Numbered from the stretch's first letter, positions 19,564 to 28,583 are shown. The stretch: DNA of 45,789 nucleotides from Burkholderiales bacterium (GCA_026400275.1 JAPLPK010000189.1:1-45789), one strand, 5' to 3'. Made by a program: numbers and translations. Notes: generated by a model from the sequence alone, not told the origin.

Positions 19564-20502
19564 ATGGGCAGACAAGACGCACAAGCGCAGCAGTGGGGGC
19601 CGAATGGGCGCCGTGGTTTGGTATTGGGCACGCTGCTGGGGGCAGCCCTGGGCTTGGCGGGCTGTGTGACGGCACCGGTGGAGGTGGCCCCGCCGGCGCC
19701 AAATCCGCCCGCCGTGAAGCGGCCGCCGCGCATCGGTCTGGCCCTGGGCGGCGGCGCTGCGCGCGGTTTCGCCCATGTGGGCGTGATCCAGGTGCTGGAA
19801 GAGGCGGGCATACGCCCCGACCTGGTGGTGGGCACCTCGGCCGGCAGCCTGGTGGCTTCGCTGTATGCCAGCGGCAAGAGCGGCGCGCAGCTGCAGCAGG
19901 TGGCAGAGACCATGGAGGAAGCCGCCTTCACCGACTGGACCCTGCCCATCTTCAGCCGTGGCATGCTGCGCGGTGATGCGCTGGCCCGCTATGTGAATGC
20001 CCAGGTGGGCAGCCGGCCGATTGAAAGCATGCCCATGCCCCTGGGTGTGGTGGCCACGGACCTGAACAGCGGCGACGCGGTACTGTTCCAGCGTGGCGAT
20101 ACCGGCACTGCCGTGCGCGCATCCAGCGCAGTGCCAGCGGTGTTCCAGCCGGTCAAAATATCTGGACGCGAATATGTGGACGGCGGTCTGGTGTCGCCCG
20201 TGCCGGTGCGCTATGCACGCCAGATGGGGGCTGAGCTGGTGGTGGCGGTGGATATATCGAGTGCGCCCGAGGGCAACCAGGCCAACGACACCATGCAGAT
20301 CCTGCTGCAAACCTTTGCCATCATGGGCAAGAGCATTAGCGTGTACGAGTTGCGTGATGCCGATGTGCTGGTGCGGCCAGCGCTCCTGGGCGTAAAGAGT
20401 GCCGACTTCGGCGCGCGTCGCCGCTCCATCGAGGCCGGGCGTGCGGCCATGCTGCAAGCTCTGCCACAACTCAAGGCAGCCTTGCTGGCCAAGAGCCATT
20501 GA
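19564..20502 (+). CDS. Patatin-like phospholipase, predicted lipoprotein (RssA-like)
   Basis: 312 aa. Lipoprotein signal 1-34 with lipobox LAGC (C34), then a proline-rich linker. The patatin domain (about 55-225) has the oxyanion hole GGGAARG (62-68), nucleophile S92 in GTSAG and catalytic D206 in DGG, giving a Ser-Asp dyad. A lipid acyl hydrolase at the periplasmic face of a membrane is likely; substrate unknown. Start ATG 19564 is supported by the lipobox distance and a weak CAGGAA before it. Confidence 0.88.
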   Translation: MGRQDAQAQQWGPNGRRGLVLGTLLGAALGLAGCVTAPVEVAPPAPNPPAVKRPPRIGLALGGGAARGFAHVGVIQVLEEAGIRPDLVVGTSAGSLVASLYASGKSGAQLQQVAETMEEAAFTDWTLPIFSRGMLRGDALARYVNAQVGSRPIESMPMPLGVVATDLNSGDAVLFQRGDTGTAVRASSAVPAVFQPVKISGREYVDGGLVSPVPVRYARQMGAELVVAVDISSAPEGNQANDTMQILLQTFAIMGKSISVYELRDADVLVRPALLGVKSADFGARRRSIEAGRAAMLQALPQLKAALLAKSH

Positions 20503-20527
20503 CGCTTGCGTGAAATCGAACGGGCAT

Positions 20528-20557
20528 AAAAAAAGGCCCCGTCTTGCGACGAGGCCT
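20528..20557 (-). terminator. Rho-independent terminator of the phasin gene
   Basis: On the minus strand AGGCCTCGTC, loop GCAA, GACGGGGCCT followed by seven T. The stem is 10 bp with one G-U pair. It lies about 125 bases downstream of the phasin stop. The plus-strand patatin gene ends just before it. Confidence 0.85.
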
Positions 20558-20680
20558 ATAAGGGATCCCTGAGCCTGATGGCGTCGAAAGGACCCGAGGA
20601 GACAACTGGTGGAAACCGAGGTTTCAAATCAGGACTGTCCGTTCGGGCCCTGGCATGCAGCCAGGAAAGCCCTTAGCGAA

Positions 20681-21235
20681 TTAACGCTTTTTGGTAGCGG
20701 CAGCGGCGGTGGTGCCAGCAGCGCTCACTGCGGAAGCAGCCACAGCCTTGAAGTTGGCTTCAGCGGCGTCGGAAGCTTGCTTCACAGCCTTTTGAACGGA
20801 TTCAAAAGCGTTGTTGGCAGCGGTCACGGCGCTCTTCAGTACAGCCACGGCGGACTCGGAGCCGGCAGGTGCGTTCTTGGTAGCGCTGTCGATCAGGCCA
20901 GCGACCTTCTTTTGGGCTTCAGCGGTTTGGCCTTCGATGGCCTTGCCGAATTCGGCGCTGGTGCCTTGGGCGATGTCGTACAGGTGGCGGCTGTAAGCGG
21001 CGGTCTTTTCAGCCAGGGGCTGCAGCAGGCCAGCTTGCAGTGCCAGCAGTTCTTGGGCGTCTTTTACGCTCAGAACAGCTTGGGAGTGGGTAGCGGCTTC
21101 GGACAGGGCGGCCTTGGAAGCGGTCAGGTTCAGTTCCACCAGCTTTTCAACGCCTTCGAAAGCCTTGGTCGTCAGACCAAACAGGGTTTCGATGGTAGCT
21201 TTGTGGGAGGCCAGAACTTGTTCAGCGGTCAACAT
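20681..21235 (-). CDS. phaP: Phasin family protein
   Basis: 184 aa, almost entirely alpha-helical and alanine-rich, with the phasin_2 core [20 protein letters not shown] to about residue 110 and an Ala/Lys tail ending AAATKKR. Phasins coat polyhydroxyalkanoate granules and set their size and number. Start ATG 21233-21235 has GGAG nine bases upstream. The synthase genes are not in the window. Its promoter and two PhaR-like operators are described separately. Confidence 0.93.
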   Translation of the reverse strand: MLTAEQVLASHKATIETLFGLTTKAFEGVEKLVELNLTASKAALSEAATHSQAVLSVKDAQELLALQAGLLQPLAEKTAAYSRHLYDIAQGTSAEFGKAIEGQTAEAQKKVAGLIDSATKNAPAGSESAVAVLKSAVTAANNAFESVQKAVKQASDAAEANFKAVAASAVSAAGTTAAAATKKR

Positions 21236-21308
21236 ATAAAAATCTCCAGTTAATAAGAAACGGTAAAAGATCCAACATCTGCGCTGTGACTGGCTATCCG
21301 CCGTTTTA

Positions 21309-21323
21309 TGTTGCAGTGCAGCA
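21309..21323. promoter_or_regulatory. Candidate PhaR operator, promoter-proximal
   Basis: TGTTGC-AGT-GCAGCA, an inverted repeat of 6-base arms with one mismatch and a 3-base spacer. It lies just downstream of the phasin -10 box. The known repressor PhaR binds TGC-N3-GCA type sites in front of phasin genes, and a nearly identical site lies 59 bases upstream. Confidence 0.6.
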
Positions 21324-21331
21324 TGGATTAA

Positions 21332-21359
21332 ATTATAGGCCGCCTGTTCTGGCATGCAA
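21332..21359 (-). promoter_or_regulatory. Candidate sigma-70 promoter of the phasin gene
   Basis: On the minus strand a perfect -10 box TATAAT (21332-21337) is separated by 16 bases from a weak -35 TTGCAT (21354-21359). It lies about 100 bases before the phasin start, between two PhaR-like palindromes. Confidence 0.55.
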
Positions 21360-21367
21360 GGCTTTTA

Positions 21368-21382
21368 TGCTGCGCTGCAGCA
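21368..21382. promoter_or_regulatory. Candidate PhaR operator, upstream copy
   Basis: TGCTGC-GCT-GCAGCA, a perfect inverted repeat with 6-base arms and 3-base spacer. It lies just upstream of the phasin -35 element and also about 70 bases before the divergent HDAC-like gene, so it could affect both. Confidence 0.6.
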
Positions 21383-21448
21383 CATTAGACATTCGACTCT
21401 ATCCCCAGGTGGGGCCTGCACTATCGACATATTGAGACGGCGATTCCC

Positions 21449-22390
21449 ATGCACGCGTACTACTCCGACCACTTCGTATTGCCCTTGCCAGCGGGCCACC
21501 GTTTCCCAATGGCCAAGTACCGCATGCTGCGCGACCGCGTGGCTGCGGAGCTGGCGCAAGTTGTCCAGCGGGAGGCGCCACGTGCCAGTGATGGTGAGCT
21601 GGCTCTGGCTCACCATCCGGCCTATATCCAGTCGCTGGTGGATGGGTCGATCATGCAATTGCAGCCGAAGGTGATGCGGGACATTGGTTTTCCCTGGAGC
21701 CAGGCCATGGTGGAGCGCTCACGTCGCTCAGCCGGCGCTACGGTGGCTGCGGTGCGTGATGCCATGGCCGGGCAAGGCATCGCGGCGAATATGGCCGGGG
21801 GCACACACCACGCCGGCGCCGACAAAGGTGCGGGCTTCTGCGTGTTCAACGATGCGGCCATTGCCGCTCGCGTAGCGCAGATGGAGTGGGGGCGTACGCA
21901 CCGCACGCCTTTGCAGGTGGCGGTGGTGGACCTGGACGTGCACCAGGGCGACGGCACGGCGGGCATCTTCCAGGGGGATGCCAGTGTCTTCACGCTGTCA
22001 TTGCATGGAGAGAAGAACTTCCCGTTTCTCAAACAAGTCAGCGACCTGGATGTGGGCTTGCCCGATGGTTGCGGCGACGTGGCCTATCTGGATGCGCTGG
22101 AAAACGCGCTGGAGCAGCTGAGTCAGCGGTTTGAACCCGATCTGTTGATCTACTTGGCAGGCGCCGACCCATTTGAGGGCGACCGCCTGGGGCGCCTGAA
22201 GCTCAGCTTTGACGGCCTGCAGGCGCGCGATCGTCGTGTCTTTGATTGGGCCTGGCAGCGCCGTCTGCCCTTGGCATTTGCCATGGCGGGTGGCTACGGC
22301 ACGCAGCTGGAGCAGACAGTGCAGGTGCAGGTCAACACCTACACCGTGGCGCTGGAGTACTGGCGGCGTTGGCAGGCCTTGGGGCTTTAG
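21449..22390 (+). CDS. Histone deacetylase-like zinc hydrolase (acetoin-utilisation/AcuC-like)
   Basis: 313 aa, one arginase/HDAC-fold domain. Active-site pair H120-H121 (GGTHHAG); zinc ligands D163 and H165 in DLDVHQGDGT and D240 in LAGADPFEGD. The family removes acyl groups from lysines or polyamines. The common catalytic Tyr near the C-terminus may be replaced here, since the glycine loop reads AMAGGYGTQ; that Tyr then is in GGYG as usual. It is divergent from the phasin gene and ends one base before the convergent azoR stop. Confidence 0.88.
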   Translation: MHAYYSDHFVLPLPAGHRFPMAKYRMLRDRVAAELAQVVQREAPRASDGELALAHHPAYIQSLVDGSIMQLQPKVMRDIGFPWSQAMVERSRRSAGATVAAVRDAMAGQGIAANMAGGTHHAGADKGAGFCVFNDAAIAARVAQMEWGRTHRTPLQVAVVDLDVHQGDGTAGIFQGDASVFTLSLHGEKNFPFLKQVSDLDVGLPDGCGDVAYLDALENALEQLSQRFEPDLLIYLAGADPFEGDRLGRLKLSFDGLQARDRRVFDWAWQRRLPLAFAMAGGYGTQLEQTVQVQVNTYTVALEYWRRWQALGL

Positions 22391-22391
22391 C

Positions 22392-23006
22392 TTAGGCTGC
22401 CAGGGCTTCGATTTCGCGCTCTGCGCTGGCCAGGGCAGCTGCCTTTGCGGTGTCACCCATGGCAACGCCCTCAGCGCGTACAAAACGCACATCGGTGATG
22501 CCCAGAAAGCCCAGTACGGCAACCAGATAGCTTTCCTGGTGTTCCAGGGCGCGCATGCTCTCAGACGTGGAGTACACGCCGCCTCGGCCCGATACGACGA
22601 TGACGGTTTTGCCTGCCGCCAGGCCGACCGGGCCTTTGTCGGTGTACGAGAAAGTGCGCCCAGGCTGGGCGATGCGGTCAATCCAGGACTTGAGCTGGGT
22701 CGGGATGCTGAAGTTGTACAGCGGCGCGCCAATCACCAGCACGTCGGCCGCCAGGAATTGCTGTACCAGGCGTTCGGAGACTTCGTTTTCGGCGCGTTGT
22801 TCGGGCGTCAATCCTTCCGCATCTGCTCCCAGGCGAAAGCCCAGCGACTCTGCGGAAAGGTGGCTGGGCGTGGCAACGGCCAGGTCCAGATGTTCTACGG
22901 TGGTGCCGGGATGGCTGCTCTGCCACTGGGCCACGGTGCGTGCAGTCAGTTGGCGGGTGATTGAGTGCGTACCCAGGATGCTGGAGTCGATGTGCAGTAG
23001 TTTCAT
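22392..23006 (-). CDS. azoR: FMN-dependent NADH-azoreductase
   Basis: 204-aa flavodoxin-like quinone/azo reductase. The opening [20 protein letters not shown] provides the FMN phosphate loop; the isoalloxazine-contacting blocks [18 protein letters not shown] and [10 protein letters not shown] are clear. It reduces quinones and azo dyes by two-electron transfer and protects against thiol stress in E. coli. Start ATG 23004-23006. Divergent from a LysR-type gene with a shared palindrome between them, so LysR control is likely. Confidence 0.93.
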   Translation of the reverse strand: MKLLHIDSSILGTHSITRQLTARTVAQWQSSHPGTTVEHLDLAVATPSHLSAESLGFRLGADAEGLTPEQRAENEVSERLVQQFLAADVLVIGAPLYNFSIPTQLKSWIDRIAQPGRTFSYTDKGPVGLAAGKTVIVVSGRGGVYSTSESMRALEHQESYLVAVLGFLGITDVRFVRAEGVAMGDTAKAAALASAEREIEALAA

Positions 23007-23056
23007 GGTTGCTCGGTGTATGCAGTAGAAGGGGCCGGCCGCGATAAGAGCGGGTG

Positions 23057-23085
23057 AAAGCATTGTTTCAGCTTCACAATGCTTT
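23057..23085. promoter_or_regulatory. Palindromic LysR-type operator between azoR and lysR
   Basis: AAAGCATTGT, 9-base spacer, ACAATGCTTT: perfect 10-bp arms. It includes the T-N11-A core (T at 23066, A at 23078) typical of LysR-family recognition sites. It lies 51 bases from the azoR start and 72 from the regulator start. Confidence 0.75.
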
Positions 23086-23156
23086 GATAAGCCGCTGAAA
23101 ATGCGATGGATTGTTCTGCAGATAGGACAATGTGTCTGCTATTACCAAATACCGAG

Positions 23157-24083
23157 ATGCAAGACTTGAACGATATGGCGTACTTCGCCGAAGTGGTGGA
23201 GCGTGGAGGCTTTGCGGCCGCTGGGCGTGCTTTGGGGTTGCCCAAGTCCAGGCTATCGCGCCGAGTGGCCGAGCTGGAAGCCCGTTTGGGGGTGCGCCTG
23301 CTGCAGCGCACAACCCGTAAGCTGTCACTGACCGAGATGGGCGAGATCTACCACCGCCATTGCATGGCGATGCGTGACCAGGCCGATGCCGCCGAAGAGG
23401 CTGTGGCCCAGGCACAAACCGAGCCGCGCGGCACTATCCGGGTGGCCTGTCCGGTAACCCTGGCGCAGACCGCACTGGGCGATGTACTGCCCCAGTTCCT
23501 GGCACGCTATCCCCATGTGAAAGTGGATATGCGTGTGAGTAACCGCGTCGTAGATTTGGTAGAGGAGGGGATAGACGTGGCTTTGCGGGTGCGCTTGTCG
23601 GTAGAAGACAGCGGAAGCCTGGTGGTCAAACAGCTGGGTGTGACCCGCTCCATGCTGGTGGGCAGTCCGCAGCAATTGGCGCGCCAGGGGTGTCCGGGTT
23701 CACCGGGGGAGCTGGCGGGGTTGGATTCCGTCAGCATGTCCGCCGTCGACGGGCGGGCCACATGGCACCTATTAGGTCCGAACGGCATGGCCCAAACGGT
23801 GCAGCACCAGCCACGCTTGGTGGCCGATGATTTATTGACCTTGAAACTGGCGGCCCTGGCCGGCTTGGGAATATGCGTTTTGCCCGCCTACATGTGTACT
23901 GATGACATTATTGCTGGCAGGCTGGTCCCGGTGTTGCCGGGGTGGGCGCCACACCCAGGCTTATTCCATGCTGTGTTTCCGTCCCGTCGGGGTATGGTGC
24001 CTGCCGTACGGCGGTTTCTGGACTTCCTGGAGGAGAAGTTCAACAGTGACTCGCCGTTCTATGGGGCGATACCCATGCTTTGA
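23157..24083 (+). CDS. LysR-family transcriptional regulator
   Basis: 308 aa. Winged helix-turn-helix at residues 4-62 (FAAAGRALGLPKSRLSRRVAELE), substrate-binding domain from about 90 onward (GTIRVACPVTLAQ). The sequence type is close to regulators of quinone or azo reductases. Start ATG 23157 puts the HTH at the usual position. Divergent from azoR; the palindrome in the 150-base gap is probably its operator, controlling azoR and itself. The inducer is unknown. Confidence 0.9.
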   Translation: MQDLNDMAYFAEVVERGGFAAAGRALGLPKSRLSRRVAELEARLGVRLLQRTTRKLSLTEMGEIYHRHCMAMRDQADAAEEAVAQAQTEPRGTIRVACPVTLAQTALGDVLPQFLARYPHVKVDMRVSNRVVDLVEEGIDVALRVRLSVEDSGSLVVKQLGVTRSMLVGSPQQLARQGCPGSPGELAGLDSVSMSAVDGRATWHLLGPNGMAQTVQHQPRLVADDLLTLKLAALAGLGICVLPAYMCTDDIIAGRLVPVLPGWAPHPGLFHAVFPSRRGMVPAVRRFLDFLEEKFNSDSPFYGAIPML

Positions 24084-24084
24084 G

Positions 24085-25293
24085 TCACGCTTTGAGGAAC
24101 AAGTCTCGGTCGGGCGCAAAGTTGGAATGCAGGGGCAGCAAGGCTCCACCCAGGGCATGCGCGTCCGATCCTATGCTGCCGGCCACGATGGGTGTGGGCC
24201 ACAGACCCTCCCAGTTGTAATCCTTCAGCGCCTGCTGGGTGCTGGCGAGCAGTTGCTGCAGCAGCGGTCGGCACATGGAGCCATCGATTACCACGGCCTC
24301 CGGAGCCAGAAACGCCGTTCCACTGACCACGCAGTGCGCGAGCGAGTTAGCGGCGCGGGTCACCCATTTCTGGGTTTCTGTGGCAAACGGGGCTTGCATG
24401 GCCCGTTCATCGTAGGCTGCGCTGGGGTCCAGGCCGTGGGCCTGCAGGCGTTGCTCCAGCTCCCATAGCGAGGCATTGACCAGCAATTGTTCGGGGGGCG
24501 CGCCCGGCGCCTGCGCCAGGTACATGGGTAGCGAGGCCACGGCGCCGGCATTGCCGCGCATGCCCGCGTGCAGGTGCGAATTGATGACCAGGCTGCCACC
24601 CACGAAGGTGTCGACAAACAGGTAAAGAAAAGTCTTCAGGTTGCGGCCCTGGCCGGCCACCAGCTCGGCTACGCAGGCGGCGGTGGCGTCTTTGGCAAAG
24701 CTAACTGGCAGTTCGGTCATGGCCTGCACTTCAGCACCCAGGTCGATTTGGTTCCAGGCACTGGACTGGGCTTCGGAAAGACCCAGCATCTTGTGCCAGC
24801 CGCCGAGCTGGAAGGGCGCGGCTACGCAGATGCCGACCAGGCGAGGGCTCAGCGGACCCAGTGCATCGCATAGCGTTGCCAGGTGCTGGCCCAAGGCCGG
24901 CAACAGCGTGGCTGCATCGGGGAAGGCGTAGGGAAGTGTCAGGCGTTGGCGTACCTTGCCGGTGAAATCCACCAGCAGCCAATCGGTACCGCGTCGCCCG
25001 ACCTTGATGCCTATGGAAAACGCGCCGTCTGGATTCAGCGCCAGGGGAACGGACGGCTGACCGATGCGCCCACGCACGGGCTCATGGCGCAGCAGCAGGT
25101 CGTCTTCTTCCAGGCGGGAGGTGATCAGTCCTATGGTTTGCGCCGTGAGACTGGTAATGCGCGCCAGCTCGGCCTTGGGCAGGCTGCCGTGCTGGCGGAT
25201 GGCCTGTAGCACCACACGTTCGTTGAACTGGCGCATGCCCACATGGTTGGAGCCGCGAGGGCGCAGCATGGGCGAGGCTAGAGGGGGAGTCAT
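24085..25293 (-). CDS. ROK-family transcriptional regulator of the sugar operon
   Basis: 402 aa. The N-terminal winged helix (about 20-72, RQFNERVVLQAIRQHGSLPK) is followed by a ROK/ASKHA domain. The usual sugar-kinase signature DxGGT is replaced by KVGRRGTD, and the zinc-binding CxCGxxGC cluster of NagC/Mlc is absent, so this is a regulator without kinase activity and probably without structural zinc. It is last in the frc-type operon and overlaps the mutarotase gene by 4 bases, fitting autoregulation in response to the imported sugar. Confidence 0.88.
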   Translation of the reverse strand: MTPPLASPMLRPRGSNHVGMRQFNERVVLQAIRQHGSLPKAELARITSLTAQTIGLITSRLEEDDLLLRHEPVRGRIGQPSVPLALNPDGAFSIGIKVGRRGTDWLLVDFTGKVRQRLTLPYAFPDAATLLPALGQHLATLCDALGPLSPRLVGICVAAPFQLGGWHKMLGLSEAQSSAWNQIDLGAEVQAMTELPVSFAKDATAACVAELVAGQGRNLKTFLYLFVDTFVGGSLVINSHLHAGMRGNAGAVASLPMYLAQAPGAPPEQLLVNASLWELEQRLQAHGLDPSAAYDERAMQAPFATETQKWVTRAANSLAHCVVSGTAFLAPEAVVIDGSMCRPLLQQLLASTQQALKDYNWEGLWPTPIVAGSIGSDAHALGGALLPLHSNFAPDRDLFLKA

Positions 25294-25742
25294 GGGCGTA
25301 GATTTTCGCCTATCACCCCTTTGCGCAGAATGAAGTTGCCGAACGGCTGCAATTCACCGGTCAACACGATGGCGTAGATGTTGCGCACACGTTCGTAAAA
25401 CGCAAAGCGTTCGATAGGCTCGGGGTGCTGGCCCGGCTGCAGGCTGGGCTGCAGAAATTCCAGCACCTCGCGCTGCAGGCCCGAGCGATAGGGCGCGGTG
25501 GTATCCGAGACCTGCATGAACGCTACCGGCGACTCCACATCGGTTGCCAGTGGCAGCACCGAGTTGACTGCCTGCACCGCCCGCAGCATGCTGACGCCGG
25601 GTAAACGCAGCACCGGTTTACCAGCGGCCAGGCGTTCTGCTGTGAAGTTGGCATCGGCCAACAACACAGCGTCGTCGTGTCCCATCTCCGCTAAAACCTT
25701 CAACAGTTCGGGCGTGAGCAGTGGATCAATTCCTTTGAGCAT
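25290..25742 (-). CDS. RbsD/FucU family sugar mutarotase
   Basis: 150 aa, the size of FucU (RbsD is slightly shorter). Conserved catalytic blocks: MLKGIDPLLTPELLKVL, GHDDAVLLADANF with H22, and the C-terminal GELQPFGNFILRKGV. The enzyme interconverts anomers or pyranose and furanose forms of a sugar after uptake. It follows the ABC ATPase gene by 11 bases. FucU versus RbsD cannot be settled; fructose, ribose or fucose are all possible. Confidence 0.88.
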   Translation of the reverse strand: MLKGIDPLLTPELLKVLAEMGHDDAVLLADANFTAERLAAGKPVLRLPGVSMLRAVQAVNSVLPLATDVESPVAFMQVSDTTAPYRSGLQREVLEFLQPSLQPGQHPEPIERFAFYERVRNIYAIVLTGELQPFGNFILRKGVIGENLRP

Positions 25743-25753
25743 GCGTCAGTCTT

Positions 25754-26548
25754 TCAATTCGCCAGGCAGCCGGCGGGCAGTTCGTCAGGGCGGATAGCCC
25801 CTGTCATGACCGCGACGGTGTCGGCCATGCTGATGGCCTTTGGGTTCAGCACGCAGCCGCGTTTGCCCAAACGGGCCACGTGGATGCGGTCGGCAATTTC
25901 AAATACGTGCGGCATGTTGTGCGAGATCAGCACCACCGACAGGCCTTTGTCGCGCACCCGGCGGATCAGCTCCAGCACCATATTGCCTTCCTTGACACCC
26001 AGGGCGGCGGTGGGCTCGTCCATGATCACGACGTGCTGGGCAAAAGCGGCAGCGCGGGCCACTGCCACACACTGGCGCTGTCCACCGGACAGGGTTTCCA
26101 CAGCCTGGGTCATGGAGCGGATGCCCACTTTCAGGTCGTTCATGCGAGAGATGCTTTGCTCCAGCATTTTCTTCTTGTCGAGCATGCGCAGCACATTGCC
26201 CGCAAAGCCTTCACGGCGGATTTCACGGCCCAGGAACAGGTTTTCCGAAATCGACATGGCAGCTGCCACGGCCAAATCCTGGTACACCGTCTCGATGCCA
26301 GCCTTGCGGGCATCCATGGGGCTCTTGAAGTGGATGCTCTCGCCATCCAGCTGGATTTCACCGGAATCGGGAATCGTGGCACCGGACAGGCATTTGATAA
26401 GGGACGATTTGCCCGCGCCGTTATCGCCAATTACCGCCAGAATTTCACCGGCGCGCAACTCGAAGTCGGCGCCATCCAATGCCGTAACTTGACCATAGCG
26501 CTTTACCAGGCCCGTGGCGCGCATCACAATTTTTGCGTCGTTAGCCAT
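25754..26548 (-). CDS. frcA: Sugar ABC transporter ATP-binding protein (FrcA-like)
   Basis: 264 aa with a single nucleotide-binding domain, unlike the double RbsA/XylG type. Walker A GDNGAGKSS (41-49), signature LSGGQRQ (153-159), Walker B VVIMDEPTAAL (D177-E178) and switch H in LISHNMPH. Probably works as a homodimer under the FrcC permease. ATG 26548 is used, two bases after the permease stop; an in-frame TTG lies six bases upstream. Confidence 0.92.
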   Translation of the reverse strand: MANDAKIVMRATGLVKRYGQVTALDGADFELRAGEILAVIGDNGAGKSSLIKCLSGATIPDSGEIQLDGESIHFKSPMDARKAGIETVYQDLAVAAAMSISENLFLGREIRREGFAGNVLRMLDKKKMLEQSISRMNDLKVGIRSMTQAVETLSGGQRQCVAVARAAAFAQHVVIMDEPTAALGVKEGNMVLELIRRVRDKGLSVVLISHNMPHVFEIADRIHVARLGKRGCVLNPKAISMADTVAVMTGAIRPDELPAGCLAN

Positions 26549-26550
26549 GA

Positions 26551-27510
26551 TCAACGGCCTCCCTTGCGTGAAAGTTGGTCAATGGCCACGGCCAGGATGA
26601 CCAATATGCCAGTAATCAAGACTTGGTAGACGGACTGCACGCCCATCAATGTCAGCCCGTTGCGCAATACGCCGACGATGATGGCCCCCACCAGCGAGCC
26701 CAGAATCATGCCGCGACCACCGAACAGACTGGTGCCGCCCAGTACCACCGCCGTAATAGCGTCCAGGTTTTCAGTTTGGCCTGCATTCGGATCACCGACG
26801 CCCGTGCGTGCCACAGACAGCAAAGACGCAATGCCGTAGAAAACGCCAGCCAGCACATAGACGCCCAGCAAAACGCGTTCGGTTGGAATACCTGTCAGGC
26901 GGGTAGCTTCAGGGTTGTTGCCCACCGCATAGACATGGCGTCCGGCGGCAGTTTCACGCAGGTAGAACCATATTCCCGCGTACAACAGCAGCATGACTAC
27001 AGAGCCATAGGCTACGGCAGTACCACCAATGTGGAATGTGCCGCCCAGCGCCGTCATCAGCGGAGGCACGTCCGTCATGGTTTGAGAGTTGGAGTAGAGC
27101 TGGGTGATCGCAAACGCGATGTTCAGTGTGCCCAGCGTGACAATGAAAGGTGGCAGTTTGATCCGCGTCACCAGCAGGCCGTTGACCAAGCCGAATGCGC
27201 CGGTGACTGCGATGCCGCAAAGTATGGCGATAGGTGCGGGCAGGCCAAAGTCGGCGGCAAATTTGGTCATCACAATGCCGCCCAGTGCCATCACCATGCC
27301 GCAGGACAGGTCGATGCCGGCAGTCAGAATGATCAGCGTTTGACCGATGGCGATGACGCCTACGACCATGACCTGTTGCAGGATCAATGAAAAATTGGTC
27401 GCTGATAAAAAGCGGGGGTTTTGCGTTGCGAAAAAGATGCACGCAATGAAGAGGGCAATGATGGGTCCCAGCGTGCCTATGGGAGGTAGTTTTTCTTTGA
27501 GGCTAGCCAT
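26551..27510 (-). CDS. frcC: Sugar ABC transporter permease (FrcC/RbsC-like)
   Basis: 319 aa, about 8-10 hydrophobic helices. Family motifs include AGIDLSCGMVMALGG near residue 63 and the cytoplasmic coupling loop AVGNNPEATRLTGIP near 190; GGTSLFGGRGMILGSLVGA near 260. It forms the membrane channel of the importer. It is separated from the binding-protein gene by 74 bases that contain a hairpin. Confidence 0.93.
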   Translation of the reverse strand: MASLKEKLPPIGTLGPIIALFIACIFFATQNPRFLSATNFSLILQQVMVVGVIAIGQTLIILTAGIDLSCGMVMALGGIVMTKFAADFGLPAPIAILCGIAVTGAFGLVNGLLVTRIKLPPFIVTLGTLNIAFAITQLYSNSQTMTDVPPLMTALGGTFHIGGTAVAYGSVVMLLLYAGIWFYLRETAAGRHVYAVGNNPEATRLTGIPTERVLLGVYVLAGVFYGIASLLSVARTGVGDPNAGQTENLDAITAVVLGGTSLFGGRGMILGSLVGAIIVGVLRNGLTLMGVQSVYQVLITGILVILAVAIDQLSRKGGR

Positions 27511-27537
27511 GTTGTTTGGGGGGTGGATGGAAGATAC

Positions 27538-27563
27538 GGGGCACCTGCACGAACAGGCGCCCC
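27538..27563 (-). terminator. Intercistronic stem-loop between frcB and frcC
   Basis: GGGGCACCTG, loop of 6, CAGGCGCCCC: a 10-bp stem with one mismatch. No long T run follows on the minus strand. In binding-protein operons such stem-loops commonly protect the upstream message or attenuate reading into the permease, so that the receptor is made in excess. That role is inferred here. Confidence 0.5.
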
Positions 27564-27584
27564 ACGGTTCAGACCGAAGTCAGA

Positions 27585-28583
27585 TTACTTGTTGCCCCAG
27601 CACAGGTCCATACCGACTTTGGTGTCCTTGCTGTCAACGCCTTTTTGCGGCTTGTCGGTGATCAGGGTCACACCGGTGTCGGTGTAGCCGGAGGCCTTTT
27701 TGCCGTCCTTGGCGAATGCCACGCCAGCGGCCACGCCCATGCTGGCCATCTTCAGCGGGTACTGCTGCGAGGTGGCGGCGATCATGCCGGCCTTGACATT
27801 CTTCACACCTGCGCAGCCACCGTCCACGGAAACGATCAGCACATCTTTTTCCTTGCCAGCGGCCTTCAGCGCCTGGTAGGCACCGGCAGCTGCGGGTTCG
27901 TTGATGGTGTAGACCACGTTCACGTCCGGATTCTTTTGCAGGCAGTTTTCCATGGCGGTCTGGCCCTTGGCCTGGTCGCCGAAGCTGTCAGCCATACAAA
28001 CGATTTCAGCGGTCTTGGACAGCTCGTTGCTCTTGGCGTCAGCTGCTGCCAGGCCAAAGCCCGACATGAAGCCGTTGTGGCGTTGCGCGCCCACGGGGTG
28101 GCCGGGGAACAAGTCCAGGGTCACGATCTTGGCGGGCTTGCCAGCCATGGCGCTCTTGGCGTATTGGCCAATCAGGATGCCGGCCTTGTAGTTGTCGGTG
28201 GCGAACAGGGCATCGGTACCTTCCACAGGGTCGGTCGGGCTGTCCAGGGCGATGAACATCACACCTTGGGCCTGGGCCTTTTTGATGCTGGGGACGATGG
28301 CCTTGGAGTCATTGGGGGTGATCATGATGGTCTTGGCGCCAGCTGCGATCATGTTTTCAATGGCCGTTACCTGCCCGGCGTTGTCACCGTCTGCCTTGCC
28401 GGCTGCGCTGAGCAGCTTGGCACCCAGTTTCTTGGCCTCGGCTTGCACGCCCTCTTTCATTTTCACGAAAAAGGGATTGGTTTCGGTCTTGGTGATCAGA
28501 CCGATCACGGGTTCTGCAGCGCATGCGCTGGTGGCAGCGAAAGCAATGGCGGAAAGTACCAGGGTAGCGGTGGACTTCTTCAT
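27585..28583 (-). CDS. frcB: Periplasmic sugar-binding protein (fructose/ribose type, FrcB-like)
   Basis: 332 aa, class B periplasmic binding protein. Signal peptide 1-22 (ends SACA), mature start AEPVIGLITKTETNPFFVKM, which is close to FrcB-type receptors. Two alpha/beta lobes follow, with ligand-contact blocks PNDSKAIVP and LDSPTDP. Start ATG preceded by GGAGAC. First gene of the five-gene minus-strand operon frcB-frcC-frcA-mutarotase-ROK. Fructose is my best guess from the single-domain ATPase and receptor type; ribose is the alternative. No sugar kinase gene is in the window. Confidence 0.92.
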   Translation of the reverse strand: MKKSTATLVLSAIAFAATSACAAEPVIGLITKTETNPFFVKMKEGVQAEAKKLGAKLLSAAGKADGDNAGQVTAIENMIAAGAKTIMITPNDSKAIVPSIKKAQAQGVMFIALDSPTDPVEGTDALFATDNYKAGILIGQYAKSAMAGKPAKIVTLDLFPGHPVGAQRHNGFMSGFGLAAADAKSNELSKTAEIVCMADSFGDQAKGQTAMENCLQKNPDVNVVYTINEPAAAGAYQALKAAGKEKDVLIVSVDGGCAGVKNVKAGMIAATSQQYPLKMASMGVAAGVAFAKDGKKASGYTDTGVTLITDKPQKGVDSKDTKVGMDLCWGNK

